Positions 1 to 13,079 of a stretch of DNA of 64,000 nt are shown here, piece by piece (position 1 is the first letter of the stretch; each line of letters opens with the position of its first letter). The notes below the pieces were generated by a model. It had not been told where the DNA came from, made no database searches, and was given only the letters and a program-made list of their open reading frames with translations. Source of the stretch: Mycogone perniciosa (Eukaryota; Ascomycota; Sordariomycetes; Hypocreales; Hypocreaceae); assembly GCA_025331125.1 (NCBI GenBank), contig JAOALB010000134.1:1-64000 (forward strand), read 5' to 3'. The translations under genes and the position numbers were made by a program.

Positions 1-117
1 ATTTTATTTATTTTATTTATTTTATTTATTTTATTTATTTTATTTATTTTATTTATTTTATTTATTTTATTTATTTTTTTTATTTATTTTATTTATTTTA
101 TTTATTTTATTTATTTA
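1..117. repeat. 9-bp tandem repeat (ATTTTATTT)n
   Basis: The first 117 bases are a near-perfect tandem array of the 9-mer ATTTTATTT, about 13 units, with one slip into a run of T near position 80. It starts at base 1, so the array probably extends to the left of the window. No C or G occurs in the array. Confidence 0.95.
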
Positions 118-690
118 TTGATTCATTAACCTATAAATAAAACGTTATTAAGAACCTTTACTTAATTTTAAAGAAAAATATAAATTTCTGTAAAATTAAT
201 TAATAAACATTTAACCTAATTTGAATCTCTTCAAAAAGCTAAATAAGTAGTTACTTACTCTTTTAATATTTACCTTTATTGAAGTAAAGGTAAAGGCAAC
301 AGCTAAATTTAAAGATAAAGCTAATCTTAATAAATATTATAGCCTATTATAATAGTTTACTTCAACAGTATTAAAATACTATAAATATAAATATAGAGAA
401 AAGAAAATTTAAAACTATAATATATAAGTAAATTTAAAAGACTATTAACTATAAGCTTTATAATTTAAGTTTAATTAACTTAAAAGTAAAGTATTTATAT
501 TAAACTACTTTAAAAATAAATAAAAATAATAATAAATAATAAAGATAATATATAAATTTATTTCTTTATTTCTTAAATAATTAAAAAGTTTAAATTATAC
601 TTTTCTATATATAAGAAAAAGGTAAAAGAAAGTATATATCTTTTATTAATGGATTTTATATAAAGTAATATATAAAAGTATAAAATTAAA
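118..690. other. AT-rich stretch without a recognisable gene
   Basis: This stretch is almost pure A/T with stops in all frames. It may be the RIP-degraded tail of an LTR element, because it runs directly into a polypurine-like GAGGGGGA motif at about 695, but I could not recognise a protein domain in it. Confidence 0.5.
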
Positions 691-1085
691 AGTATAGTTT
701 GTTGAGGGGGAATTGGCACTCCAAATATATATATATATATATACACTAACAATAACCTAAATAGAGCGCGGGAACCGCGCTCTTGATAGAACTATAAAGC
801 TGCAGTTGGGTAATATAGGGATTGAAAGATACTGCAAAGCATTTAATTATAATACCTGCAGCCGAAAGCAACTAACAGTTACGTCTTTACGCCTTAGCGG
901 CCGTGAAATTACAGGTAGGGTAACGTATTAAGGGAGAATGCAGGTTGGTTTTTATTAAACTAGGTCTATCTGTTTTATCTTTATACCTTTACGCTTTTTT
1001 AATCCAGTAATTGCTTAAATAAGTAACCGACCTTTTTTTAAGTAAGCTAGTAAAAAGCAGTGTAAGTGTATTAAGTATATCAGTT
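691..1085. other. GC-richer island, possible LTR remnant
   Basis: This island stands out from its AT-rich surroundings, with GAGGGGGA, TGGCACTCC, TGCAGCCGAAAGC and GCGGCCGTG. The purine run followed by a short TTGGCACTCC motif resembles a polypurine tract next to an LTR start. No partner LTR was found in the window, so the identity is inferred. An (AT)n run of about 18 bases lies at 725-743. Confidence 0.35.
763..783. repeat. perfect GC-rich hairpin
   Basis: AGAGCGCGG and CCGCGCTCT form a perfect 9-bp stem around a GAA loop. It is strikingly GC-rich inside RIP-degraded DNA. It could be a structural element of an LTR or an intrinsic-terminator-like stem; no neighbouring gene explains it. Confidence 0.85.
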
Positions 1086-1089
1086 ACCC

Positions 1090-4000
1090 CCAATAAAATA
1101 GTATATAAATTAATTATATACCTATATATATACTATTTGATATAAGCTTTTTAAAACTATAAATTCTTTTTTTAAAATAGGATTTTTAAAAGCTATTAAA
1201 GCTTACTATACTATAAGCTTTACTATATACTATTTACACTATATAGATATATTAATTAAAGGCAATAAATTAAATAGAATCTTTACCTTTAATTAATTTA
1301 ATTATTCTATTTTAAATAATATAAAGAATATAATATTTAATAAATGCTTAAATAATATAATATTGAACTATAACTTATACTTTAATATACCTATTAATAA
1401 AGACTATTTATATAGTTTTAAAAAGTATACTTAAACGGTATTAAAGTATAGTAAAAGTCTAGACAATATTTATAGAAAAGTTAAATAAGCTAGTAAAATA
1501 TAAACTTTGCTTTAAGTAAATAAATGCAATTTATATATACCTTTAAAAGAATAAATAAATTACTTTATATAAAAGGCTTTTATTAAAAGGTATAAATTTA
1601 CTTTTATTAATTAAAAAAGGAAAAGGCCTATACCTTTAAATAGTTTTAATTTCTTTAAATTGATTTAGTAAAAAAGAATAGAATACTGCTATATATATAA
1701 TAAATGTTTTAATATATATAAAAGCAGGGGATATACTTTATAGACTTCTATAAAGTACTCTTTTTAATATTTATAATACTATTTACTTTGTAAATAATAG
1801 AGATCGTTATATTTTAAGCTTTTTTATTTTATATATAAAAGATAACTATATTAAAGTAAATATAATTAAATATTTAGTATTAAAAAAGATATTATTTAAT
1901 TAAAAATAGTTTCATGATCTATTAAAAGGAATTATATATTTTCTTAAACTTATAAATATTATTATAATAAAGGGATATTATATTATTATTATTTTAGCAT
2001 CAAAGCTTTATAAAGTAAAGGCTAAACATATAGAAAATAATAATATATTTTATAGTAATATAGCTAATTTAAGTATTATAATAGTGATAGTAAAGTATAA
2101 GTTTAACCTTTTATTTTTTAAATATAAACGTTTATTTTTTTATACTGCTTTTATATTGTAATATTATAATATAAGCAGTTTAATAAGCTTTCCTTTACTT
2201 TCTAATATATATAATAAAGCATATACTATAGTAAAGAGAAGAGCATTAATATATAACCTTTTATCAATATACTTTAATTTACAATACCTTCAATATTTAT
2301 ACTTTAAACATTTAGGTTTAAGGCATTAAGGGTATTAATTAAAAATATTAAGAATATAAAGATAAAAGGAATTAAATATAAAGACTATAAATCTGATACT
2401 TTAATGTATATATTATAGGTTATTTTATATAGACTATTTAATAAATAAAGATTAAAACCTTTAAAATTATTTATAAAGATATAATGATAATAACTAGCTT
2501 TTTATATTTAAAGGTAAATATTATATATAATTATATATATATATCTTATTAAATGGAAAGTATAATAGTATTTTAAATACTTTTCCTAACCTTATAAATA
2601 TAATTAAAATATAATATAATATATTTATATATTATATTTAATAAAATGATAAAAAGGCTATAATAGTAATTAAAGACCTAATATACTATTGGCTTGAAAC
2701 AGAGAGAAAGGGAAAAGCTTTAAAGCTTGTACCTTTTTATACCTATAAATTCAACTATATATTAAAATATATAGGCTAAGAAATTATAATTAGATTGATT
2801 AAAATATTAAACTGTATTAAACTTTTAAAGAACCTATAGCTTAAAAGTATTAAAGTAAAGGTTCCGCGATTTTATAACCTTTCTTATAAAAAGGATCTCT
2901 ATAAAATTATAGGTAGATTAAAATAGGATTTATCCCTATAGCTACTGCGCCTATATATTAAATAAAGACTATAAAGCTAACTAAGAAGGAAAAGTTAATC
3001 AAAGATCCTTGAAATAGTAAAGTAATAGCTAATATCTATAGGAGCTGAAAGATTTAAAGGGAAAAACCTTTAAAAAGGGTTAATAGATATCTTTTAATAT
3101 ATAAAACTAAACTATATATTTTAAATATTACTTTTGAAAATAATACATTTAATATATATTAAGTAATTATAAGGCTTCTTAATTACATATATATTAAAGG
3201 CTATGAAATTAATTAGAATTAATAAATAATAACTTAAAAAGTATAATAATAATATTTATTATTTCTAATATAGTAATAAATTATAAAGTTCTTGTTTTAA
3301 AAAAGTATTGCTTTTAATAAATTCAATATTTATTAAAAGGATTTAGTAAAACTATTAAAGAATTGAAAAAAGGTTATAAAGTATTTACTTAAAAAAAGGG
3401 TTAAATAAACTATATATAATAAAATTAACATTATATATATAAAAAGGATTTAATACAGGATATTATATTAAAAGGCAAAAATAAAGCTATTATTAAAAAA
3501 TAAAGTTTACTATATAAATTAAATAAAAATAAGAACCTAAAATCCTATAAAGTTTAATTTATAATTTAAAAGGATTTATAAAAGTATTTTATAATAAGAA
3601 GTATATATATAGCTACTTTAATAGGATATTTATTTTATATATTTATTACTTTTATAGTAAAATTTAACTTTAAGTTAAAGTAATATAATATTAAAAATAC
3701 TTTTTTAATACTTTAAAAAATAAAACTTTAAAATTAATTATATATACATTACTTAAAGGTTTTAAAGAGTAAAATATATATTTCAGGCTCGCTAAGGCTT
3801 TATATAAATTAAAGAATTTATTAAAACTGTAAATTAATAAATTATATTTAACTTTAAAATAATAAAGGTTAGTTTTAAACTTTAAAAAGGTTTATTTCTT
3901 TTATAATAAAATCCAAAAAACCTTTATTATATCTTATATAAGTAATAATTTAATTATATATAATTATTGTAATAAAGCCTTTTATATTACACTATTGACT

Positions 4001-6249
4001 ACCTATAAAGTAAAGTATAAGCTTTATAATAAAAGAATATATAATAGTATTTAAATATTAAAATTACTTAAGATTATCTTCGAAGTATAAAATATACTTT
4101 TTTATAAGGTTTGTTTTATAATAGTTGTATAATAAGTTAAAGTTAATAATAAGATATAGCTTTATATAATTTTTATGTAAATTATAAAAGTTAAAAAAAC
4201 TATAATATAAATTATAAAAGTAATTATTAAAATATATTAAGAAAAGGTAATATTTATATTTTATATAGCTATTATAATAAAGTTAAATATAGTATATAAT
4301 ACTTAAACTTTATTATAGTTTTTATTTAACTTTAATAAAAAGTATATTAAAGTAATGAATTAATTAATTTATGATTTATATATATAATACTTTTTAACTT
4401 TTGAATGTAAAAGGTAAAGTAATATATAAATTTCAATTACTTTAAATAATACTTTTTTATTTATAAAATAAATATTTAAAACTTAATTAAAAGTATTTTA
4501 TTATACCTTTTTTAAACTTAATTTTATAAGATACTATATGTTAAAGTACTATTAATATATTTATAATTAAAGTTAAGCTATTTACTTTTATTTAAATAGT
4601 AAAAGAAGTAATAGGTTTATATTAATTCCTTTTTAAAATAAAATTTAACTTTAATATTAATTAAGAAATTGACTATAATAATTAATTAACTTTATACTTT
4701 ATAATAAAAAGCAGTATATAATTGAATATTTATTTATATTATATTAATATATAATCTATAATCTTAATAGCCATATTAAAAAAGATTATTTGTATCCTTT
4801 ATATTTTTAATGATATAATATTTATTAATGGGCTTATTAAAGTATTGTTTTAACAGTACTTTAAATACTTTAAGGTATTATTAAATTTAATAACTATATA
4901 ATTATTAGGATAAAGGATATATAGAATATAGGAAATGATTTAATTTTAATATAAAGGCTGTTTAATATAAAAAGTATATTTTACTATTATAATAGTATAT
5001 TATTTAAAGCATTTTACCTTTTATATATTTATATATATAAAGAATTGTTATTATAGCTATTTAAAGTAATAGCTTTGTTAATATAAATTAAATTGTTTTT
5101 TTAAATAAATCAAATTAAAAGTATAATGCCCTTTTATATTAAATTACTATTTCATTATATTAGTTTATAAATATATAAAAACAAAACATATATTTATTAA
5201 ATGATTATTATTATTTATATTTTAAGCAAAAATATATATAATTAATATAAATATTAAATAATTATAAAGTATAGAATTAATTAGATTACTCTAATAAACA
5301 TAAAGAGAAATATATTAAAAATATATAAATGGTTATAATTATAATAAATAATATACTATTAAAGATAGGTAATAGTAATATATTAAAAGATATCTCTTTT
5401 AGTAGCAATTATTAAGTTTAAGGAACTTTTATAAAAAAAGGAGGATAGTATAATTATAAAAGTAACAGTAAAACTAAATATAAAGTAAAGATTATTATAA
5501 AAGCAGCTATAGTAAAAATAGTAATTAAAGTAGTAGTAGCAGTAATAAAGGTAAAGGTTAAAGTAAAAGTAAAAGTAGTAATAAAAGCTGTAAGAGTTAG
5601 AAAAGGAGTTGAAAAATACTATACCGTGCAGTTTAATAAAAGGCTTTTTGCAATTTATAGTAAACCTTGACTTTAAAGAAAAAAAACCTAAAAGAGTAAA
5701 TTAGTTAATATAGGCGTAAAAGTAAAAGTAAAAGTTAAAGTTAAAGTAAAGGCTAGTATAAAACTAAAAGTAAATATAGCTGCTTAAAGATAATTAATAC
5801 TATAATAAATTACCTTTAAAGGGTAACTATAACTATATTTAATTAAAAAGGTGTTTCTATTTTATAATCTTATTATTAATTAATAAAAGTATATTATAAA
5901 AAGAATATATAAAAAACAATATTTATTAAAGCTATATTAATACTATTAATATTAATAATATTAGTAATAAGAGAAATAAAGTAAAAAATAAACTTAAAAG
6001 GTAGTTAATATATTTATTTTCACTATTTAAGCTTAATTTATATATTTAAAAAGCTTTATTGTTTTACTTTTTATTCTTATAAATTAATAATAATTATAAT
6101 ATATAATATATCCTTTATACTTTTATAATAAAGTATTATTATATATATATAATAAAAAAGCTTTTAATTTAATAATAAAGTGTTTAAAAGTATAGTTAAA
6201 TAGTTATAATACTATAAATAAACTAGGATAGCAGTTAAGAAAGCTATTT
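1090..6249 (+). mobile_element. Copia-1 copy a (C1-a), 5'-truncated, no LTRs
   Basis: This is a degenerate Ty1/Copia-type element collinear with C1-c. Its sequence near 1170 corresponds to about 8040 of C1-c, and its end near 6240 to about 13920. It therefore lacks the 5' LTR, primer-binding site and start of gag. The 3' LTR is also absent: the homology stops at the terminal palindrome and continues as an inverted copy. The reading frame is destroyed by TAA/TAG and base composition is extremely AT-rich. A purine-biased GTAAAR repeat tract near 5455-5780 matches the GC-rich tract of C1-c. Boundaries are approximate except at the inverted junction. Confidence 0.8.
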
Positions 6250-6765
6250 TTAATACTTTATTAACTGCTATTTTAGTGGATTTATAATATTATAACTATT
6301 ATTTATTTATATTAATAGTAAATTAAATGATAAAGCCTTTTAAATTAATTAATTAATTTTAAATAATTAAATAAATATATTAATTTCCTTTTAGCTTTAT
6401 TCTTTTATTTCCTTTCTTTAACTATTAATATTATTATTTTTAATAATAGTAGTAATATTAATAATACTTATATAGCTTAAATAAATATTATATTTCTTAT
6501 ATATTCTTTTTATAATATACCTTTATTAATTAATAATAAAATTATAAAATAAAAATACTTTTCTATTTAATATAATTATAGTTACTTTTTAAAACTAGTT
6601 TATTATAGTATTTATTATTTTTAGGCAGCTATATTTACTATTACCTTTATATTAACTTTTACTTTAGCCTTTACTTTTACTTTTACACCTATATTAACTA
6701 GTTTAGCTTTTATTACTGCTTTTATATCTGCGCCAGTATATTTAGCTTTTATTAGTATATTAGCT
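5690..6765. repeat. large imperfect palindrome at the tail-to-tail Copia-1 junction
   Basis: About 550 bases on the left (5690-6238) match the reverse complement of about 500 bases on the right (6261-6765), with RIP-type differences and small indels. At the centre the arms ATAGCAGTTAA (6228-6238) and TTAACTGCTAT (6261-6271) are exact, with a 22-base loop. Confidence 0.85.
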
Positions 6766-6771
6766 TATCTA
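6250..6771 (-). mobile_element. Copia-1 copy b (C1-b), 3' part
   Basis: This is the minus-strand 3' end of a Copia-1 copy. It reads leftward through the low-complexity tract (about 6620-6765) to the terminal palindrome. Its right side ends at TA (6770-6771), which is the target duplication of the DNA transposon P1. The element resumes at 23402. No LTR is present at its left end. Confidence 0.8.
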
Positions 6772-6848
6772 GGTACCTATTAGTAGGCCCTTTAAAAACT
6801 ACTTATTAGACTTTACCTAACAATTAACTATAAAAGTTTAATACACTT
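6772..6848 (+). repeat. left terminal inverted repeat of P1
   Basis: This imperfect inverted repeat of about 77 bases is paired with 23324-23401. Differences between the arms are almost all C/T or G/A, consistent with RIP after insertion. Confidence 0.85.
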
Positions 6849-6979
6849 AGCCGCTAACTATATTTATTTGAATTATATATAAATTTATATATATAAAAAA
6901 GAATAATATATATTATCCTAAATATTATAACTTAACTATATTAAAAATAACTATTAACTCTATTATGTTTTAGGCTATA

Positions 6980-6984
6980 ATAGC
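6980..6984. repeat. target-site duplication ATAGC (left) of C1-c
   Basis: ATAGC directly precedes the 5' LTR and is repeated exactly at 14212-14216 after the 3' LTR. A five-base duplication is the normal product of an LTR-retrotransposon integrase. Confidence 0.93.
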
Positions 6985-7258
6985 TGTTGGGTTAAGTAGG
7001 CTAAGGACCTACTACTTATTAGCGCTTATTAGCGCTAGGGAGCTTTTATCTGCTTATATAGCAGATACCAGCTAATATATATATCGCGTAAACGATATAT
7101 GAGACTATATAGGCGCTTACAATGCATATATTCTATATTTTCCTTTATATTAGCTATATATATATATAGCGAGGCCATTATAGTATATTTATTACTAGAA
7201 TCAAGCTTTATTCCTATTTCTCTCTATACTCTATATAACTGTACTGCGCTCCGCGATA
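6985..7258 (+). repeat. 5' LTR of C1-c
   Basis: This 274-bp LTR runs from TGTTGGG to CGCGATA (ancestral end probably CGCGACA, as in the partner at 13938-14211). It contains two short hairpins, ATCTGCT/AGCAGAT at 7048-7066 and TATATCG/CGATATA at 7080-7099, and a doubled TTAGCGCT motif at 7019-7026 and 7029-7036. These are candidate U3 regulatory elements. Confidence 0.93.
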
Positions 7259-7270
7259 GTTATAAGCCCA
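7259..7270 (+). promoter_or_regulatory. primer-binding site, initiator-tRNA-Met half-tRNA type
   Basis: GTTATAAGCCC directly abuts the LTR end. It is complementary to the conserved initiator-Met anticodon stem-loop (GGGCTCATAACCC), apart from one G-to-A change. Priming from a cleaved tRNA anticodon loop is known for Drosophila copia, which supports the Copia assignment. Confidence 0.75.
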
Positions 7271-7299
7271 GGTAGTAACTATTAAAGTTACTAAAAACT

Positions 7300-10200
7300 T
7301 CCTTTAATATTATATCTTTACCTTTACTTTTTCCCTTCGCCTTTAAGCTTTTAAAGCCACCTTCTATAATAGATAATACAGGAGATATTACTTTTATAAA
7401 GCTGGATTTAATAGTATAATAGATTAAATAGATTACTGTTCTAAATAACTATGCAACTACTATAAAGATCTGGAATAAAGTTAATTTTAATCTCCCCAAT
7501 TAGGATAATAACTATTTCCTTACTTTAAAGCTATTTACTTTAACTAAAGCAAAAGAAACCGCCTTAAAAGTATTTAGAAAAGAAGCTACTTGAATAAATA
7601 TCTTTATTTATTATAATAGTCTACTCTATAAGCACTAGTATACTATCGCTTTATATACTAAAAAGAGGAAGGCTAAGGCAGTAATCTTTAAATGGATATA
7701 AAAGATAGTTAATATTAGCATTTATACTTTAGTCTTTACAGACCTTAAAGCTGCAACCTAAACTATAGCTTTAGCCTCTACTGCTATTAAAATAGCTAAT
7801 AAAAATAATAAAAACTTAAATGCTAAGTTTACTATTCGTTAAATTATAAGGAAGCTTAACGAATAATTAGCTCTTTATAAGGATATAATATACAAAGAAG
7901 TGCGGATTTTATATAAATGCGCCTTACACGATATAGAGCGTGGGAATTTAAGGCTAAAAGTATAGTATATAAACTAAGCGCATATTTATATAAATGCAGT
8001 AAGGTATAAGCTCCCTAAGGTTACAGGAACGGCTGCCTAAAGGGCTTTCTTAAAAGTTATTAGAGTATACTATACCCTAAACTTTGCTTTATATTATTTA
8101 TACTATATAGATAGTTAGATTAAAAGCAGTAAAACCGCTAAAATCTTCTCTTTTAATTAGCTTAATCGACCTTTCTTAAATAGTATATAAAATGCAGAAA
8201 ATTATATTTATAGACTTTATACAATACTTGGCAACTGCTTAAATAAAGCTATAGCGAATAATACTATATATTTAAAAGCTCCTGCTAGGAAGGAATGCCT
8301 ATATAGACAGGAAAGGTATAATTGGCCTTTAAAGGATTATAGTATACTATTAGCTGCGCTTAAAGGAAAACCTAATAAGAAAGGGAAATATATCTTTAAC
8401 CTATAATAAGCTATAGAAATTTATGCTTGCCTTTAAAAAGATAAATGGTATACGCTCTGCAATAAACTTAGTAAAAAGGGTATTAACTTTATAGCCTTAG
8501 TTTAAAGAGGTATAGCTTTAACTGTTATAGCTGCTTTAATCTCTTTAGACTTAATTAATAAAGAAAATGCAAGCCTTACAGTATATATAATAAATGTATT
8601 AATATATACTAATATATAGGATATACTTTACTGCCTTTTTTAAAGTATTCTTTTCGATATTTATAGTGCTATTTATTTAATAAATAATAGGAATTACCTT
8701 ATTCCTGGCTTTTTTATTTTAAGTATAGAAAATAATTATATTAAAGTAAAAAGAGTTAGGTATTTTATAGCTAAAAAAGGACGCCGCCTATTAAAGGATA
8801 CTCTTTATAATCGATATTAAAAGGCAGCGCGCTTAATAAAGCTTATAGATATAGCTGTAGTTAAAGGATTTTATATTAATATTATCTTTTTATTAAAACT
8901 TTAGAAAGTAGGAATATAGCTTATAGGGTATAATAATATATTATATACTAGTATAGTAAATTCGAATACTATTATAGGGAAAGTAAAGTATAAGTATAAT
9001 CTTCTATTTCTTTAATATAAACCCTTATCGCTTTATATTAACCTTATTTTTAAATATACTATCTTAAACAGTATAACTGCTTTATTCCTTCTTTTTAGCG
9101 CAGACTACTATATTTATATAATATTAAAAAGAAAGAAAAGACTAATATATAACCCATTAGTACTATACAACAATTCAGAGAAGCTCTAGCACCTACAATT
9201 AAGATATTTAGGCCTAAAAGCGCTTAAAGCACTAGTAAAGAATATAAAGAATATATATATTAAGGGAATTACGCGAATAAAGTGTAAAGCCTATACTTTT
9301 ATATATGCAAAATAGGTTATCTCTTATAGAATATCTAAGAAATAAGCATTAAAACTATTCTTTAAAGTATACTAGGATTTTTAAGACTATCTTTATAGTT
9401 ATAATAAAGATAACTGGCTTTTAGTGCTTAAAAAAATATACTTTATAGTTATATATACGCCTTGTATTAAATAAAGAATAGGATACTGTCTTTAATGCTT
9501 TCTTTAACTTTATAAGTATAGTAAAAACGCAATATAATATTTTAATATATTTTTTTAGGCAAGATAATAAAAAAGCTGTAATTGCAGTTAAAGGCTTAAT
9601 ATATTTTTAGATTTAGGCAAACGCAAAAGGAATTATTTTAAAGCTTGCCCCTTTTTATATATATAAGCTAAATAGCGCTTTAAAGCGCGCAGGTTAGGAA
9701 GTTATAAATAAATCGATAAAGATATTTAAAGCTGTAAGCCTTTTAACCAATTTATGGCCTAAAAGTATAAAAGCTGCAGTATATATTATTAATATAAGTC
9801 TTATATATAGCTTTAATATAATATTACCTATTGAAAAATTAAAGTAATAGTTCCGCGATTTTGCACCTTTTTTAATAAAGGAGCCGTCTATAGATTTACG
9901 GCCAGATTAAAGTGGACTTTATATATACAGCTGCTGCGCCTATATATTTAACAGAGACTATAAAATTAGCTAGAATAAAAGAGAATTTAAAATAAAGCTT
10001 AAGGGCCTAATTAAATATTTTATTAGATATACTGTAAATAATATATATTGCATTTAATTACCCTGCTTAATAAAAGTAATTATTATAAAGAATATATAAT
10101 TTAATAAAACTAGCTTCTTTAATAGTAAAAAAGAAAGTATAGAGAAACTATTTATAGTTAAGTTAAATAAGCTGTTTAATAAAGTTAAAGAAAATAAGCT

Positions 10201-12990
10201 AGAATTTAAACTCTTTTTAATATATATTCCTACAGTAAAGGATATCTTTATAGGTAATATAGAAAAAGAGAGTATACCTTTAAGGGTAAAAATTGTATAA
10301 AGTATTAAAATTAATTTAATAAATGCTTTAAGTAAACTATTAGTATACCTAGAAAGACCTTTTAGTCTTTAAATATTAAAGGCTACCTTAAAATAGTTAA
10401 TCTTTATAAATAAAACTAGTGCGTTAATAGGAACCCTAAGTAATACTTTCAAAAGCGACTTACCCCTCTTTAAGGAAAGAGAGCTAGTGGAAGAATAGCC
10501 TTATATATTAAGGGTATACTATTTAATAAAAGAGGATAAACCGCTATAGCTAAAGGCAGACTAATATATAAAAGACTCGCCTACTTTTATATTAAAAAAG
10601 TAAATTTTAAAGGAAAAGCCAGCTAGTAATTCCTTAAGCGGCAAAGCAGTAGTTAATACTTATAAGAGTATAAGACTTTAAGGGAAATAACCCGCGAGAA
10701 AGGTTAATAAGTATCTCTTAATATATAGGATTAAAATATATACTTTAAGCACTGCTTTAAAAGATAATAAGCCTAGTATATATTTAATAATTATAAAACT
10801 TTTTAATTTAATATTATATTAACTGCTGCTTAATTAATAAAAGCTAATAAGCAGTAAATTAAAAAGTATAGTAATAGTATTTGCTATTTTTAATATAGTA
10901 ATAAATTAAAAAGCTTCCCTTTAGAAAAGTATTACTTTTAATAAATAAACTGTTTACTAGGAGGATTTAGCGAAACCGCTAAAAGACTAGAAAAGGCTTA
11001 TAAAATACCTACTTAAAGCTAGGTTTAAATAAGCTGCGCGTAATAAAATTAACTCTTTATACGCGAAAAGAACCTAGTAAAAGATATTACGCTTAAAGGC
11101 GAAGATAAAGCTATTACCTATATATTAGGTTTTTATATATAAGTTTAACTAAAACGGAAATCTAGAATACTGTAAAGCTCGATTTATAGTCTAAAGGGAC
11201 TTACAGGAATACTCTATAATAGAAAGTATATATATAGCTATACTAGCAGCGCGTTCTTTTTATATATTTATTGCTTTAGCAGTAAAATTCAACTTTAAAT
11301 TAAAGCAGTATAATATTGAAAACGCTTTTTTTAATACTTTAAAGGATAAAAATTTAAAACTAATTATATATAAGCTTCTTAAAGGTTTTAAGCTATTAAA
11401 TATCTATTTAAAGCTTACTAAAGCCTTATATAGGCTAAAGAACTCGCTAAAACTATAGTTTAATAAATTATCTTTAACCTTAAAGAAATAAAGGTTAATT
11501 TTAAGCTTTAAAAAGCCCTGCCTCTTCTATAACTAAACTTAAAAGATTTTTATTATATTTTATATAAATAATATTTTAATTGCATATTATTATAACGATA
11601 AAGCTCTTTATACTAGGCTACTAGACGCTTTTAAAGTAAAGTATAAGCTTTATAGTAAAGGGGATACGCAGTGGTTTTTAAATATTAAAATTACCTAAAA
11701 CTATAAAGAGTATAGGATATATATTTCTTATAAGACTTATTTTAAAAAGGTTGCAAAATAATTTAAGTTTAATAATAGAATATAACTTTTTATAGTTTTA
11801 ATATTAATTATAGAGCTTAAAAAAGCTATAATATAAACTATAAAAGCAACTATTAAAATATATTAAAAAAAGGTAGGATTTATACTTTATATAGCTATTA
11901 TAATAAAGCTAAATATAATATACAATGCCTTGGCTTTATTGCAGTTTTTAATTAACCCTAATAAAAAGCACTTTAAAGCAGTTAACTAACTAATCTGCTA
12001 TCTATATATATAATGCTTTTTAGCTTTTTAATATAGAGGGCGAGGCGAAATATAAGTCTTAACTGCTTTAAGTAATACTTTTTTCACTAATAATATAAAT
12101 ACTTAAAGATTATTTTAAAAGTATTTTATTATACTTTTCTTAAGCTTTATCCTATAAAATACTATATATTAAAGTATAGTTAATATATCTATAATTAAAG
12201 TAAAGTTACTTGCCTTTACTTAAATAGTAAAAAAGGCAATAAATTTATATTGCCTTTTTTAAAAGATAAAATTTAACTTTAATATTAATTAAAATATTAA
12301 CTATAACAATTAATTAACTATATATTTTATAATTAGAGAGAGTATATAAATTAATACTTACCTATATTATATTAATATATAAAATATATAGCTTTAGCAA
12401 AAATATTAAAAAGGATTATTTTTAGTCTTTTATCTCTTTATTAACCTTATACCTACTAATAGGCTTATTAAAGCCTTTCCTTAATAGCGCTTTAAGCACT
12501 TTGAAGTACTGCTAAATTTAATAGATATATAGTTACTGGAATAGAATATATAAAAGTATAGAAAACCGTTTAATTCTAGCTTAAAGGCTGCTTGCTATAG
12601 GGGGTATACCTTATTACTGCAATAACTAATTACCTAAAGCTTTTTACCCTTTACGCGCCTATATATAAAGGGCATTATTATAACAGCTACTTAAAGCAGC
12701 CGCCTTTTTAATATAAATTAAGTCCTCCTCCTCTAGTAAATTAAATTAAAGGCGCAATGCCTTTTTATACTAAGTTACTATTTAATTGCATTAGCTTATA
12801 AGCTTATAAAAAAAAATAGTCTATTTACTTAGTTATTGTCTTTACTTACAGCTTAAAAGAGCTAGCACGCAATTAATATAAGCACTAAATGACTGTAAAG
12901 TATACAATTAGTTAGAATAATATAGTAAAAGTAAAGAAAAAATATATTAAAGAGTATATTAGTAGTTATTACCGAAATAAACAGTATACT
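7300..12990 (+). pseudogene. C1-c gag-pol, RIP-inactivated
   Basis: This is a degenerate Copia polyprotein. Reading through stops, a GAG-pre-integrase-like stretch lies at about 9190-9325 (LGLKALKALVKN followed by a degraded Cys pair), with integrase following to about 10050. Reverse transcriptase lies at about 11270-11750. There a QYNIENAFFN-like segment corresponds to the family's 'DVKTAFLN', LYRLKN corresponds to 'LYGLKQ', and YINNILI near 11558-11590 stands where the catalytic YVDDILI belongs, so both Asp codons have become Asn. RNase H should occupy about 12100-12900. This domain order (integrase before reverse transcriptase) defines Copia. Stops throughout make it non-functional. Confidence 0.8.
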
Positions 12991-13079
12991 GCTGAGAGCG
13001 GGCGATAGTAATATATTAGGAGAAATCTCCTTTACCGGCAATTGCCGACTTTAAATAACCTTTATAAAGAAGGGATAAT

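Larger units (their letters stand above)
6772..6984 (+). mobile_element. pogo/Fot1-like transposon P1, left fragment with terminal inverted repeat
   Basis: This is the left end of a DNA transposon. Bases 6772-6848 match the reverse complement of 23324-23401: both read (G/A)GTACCTATTAGTAGG, then CTTTAAAAACT and TATTAGACTT. TA dinucleotides flank both outer ends (6770-6771 and 23402-23403), as expected for Tc1/mariner-superfamily insertion. The element is cut at 6984 by Copia C1-c (duplication ATAGC) and continues at 14217. Confidence 0.8.
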
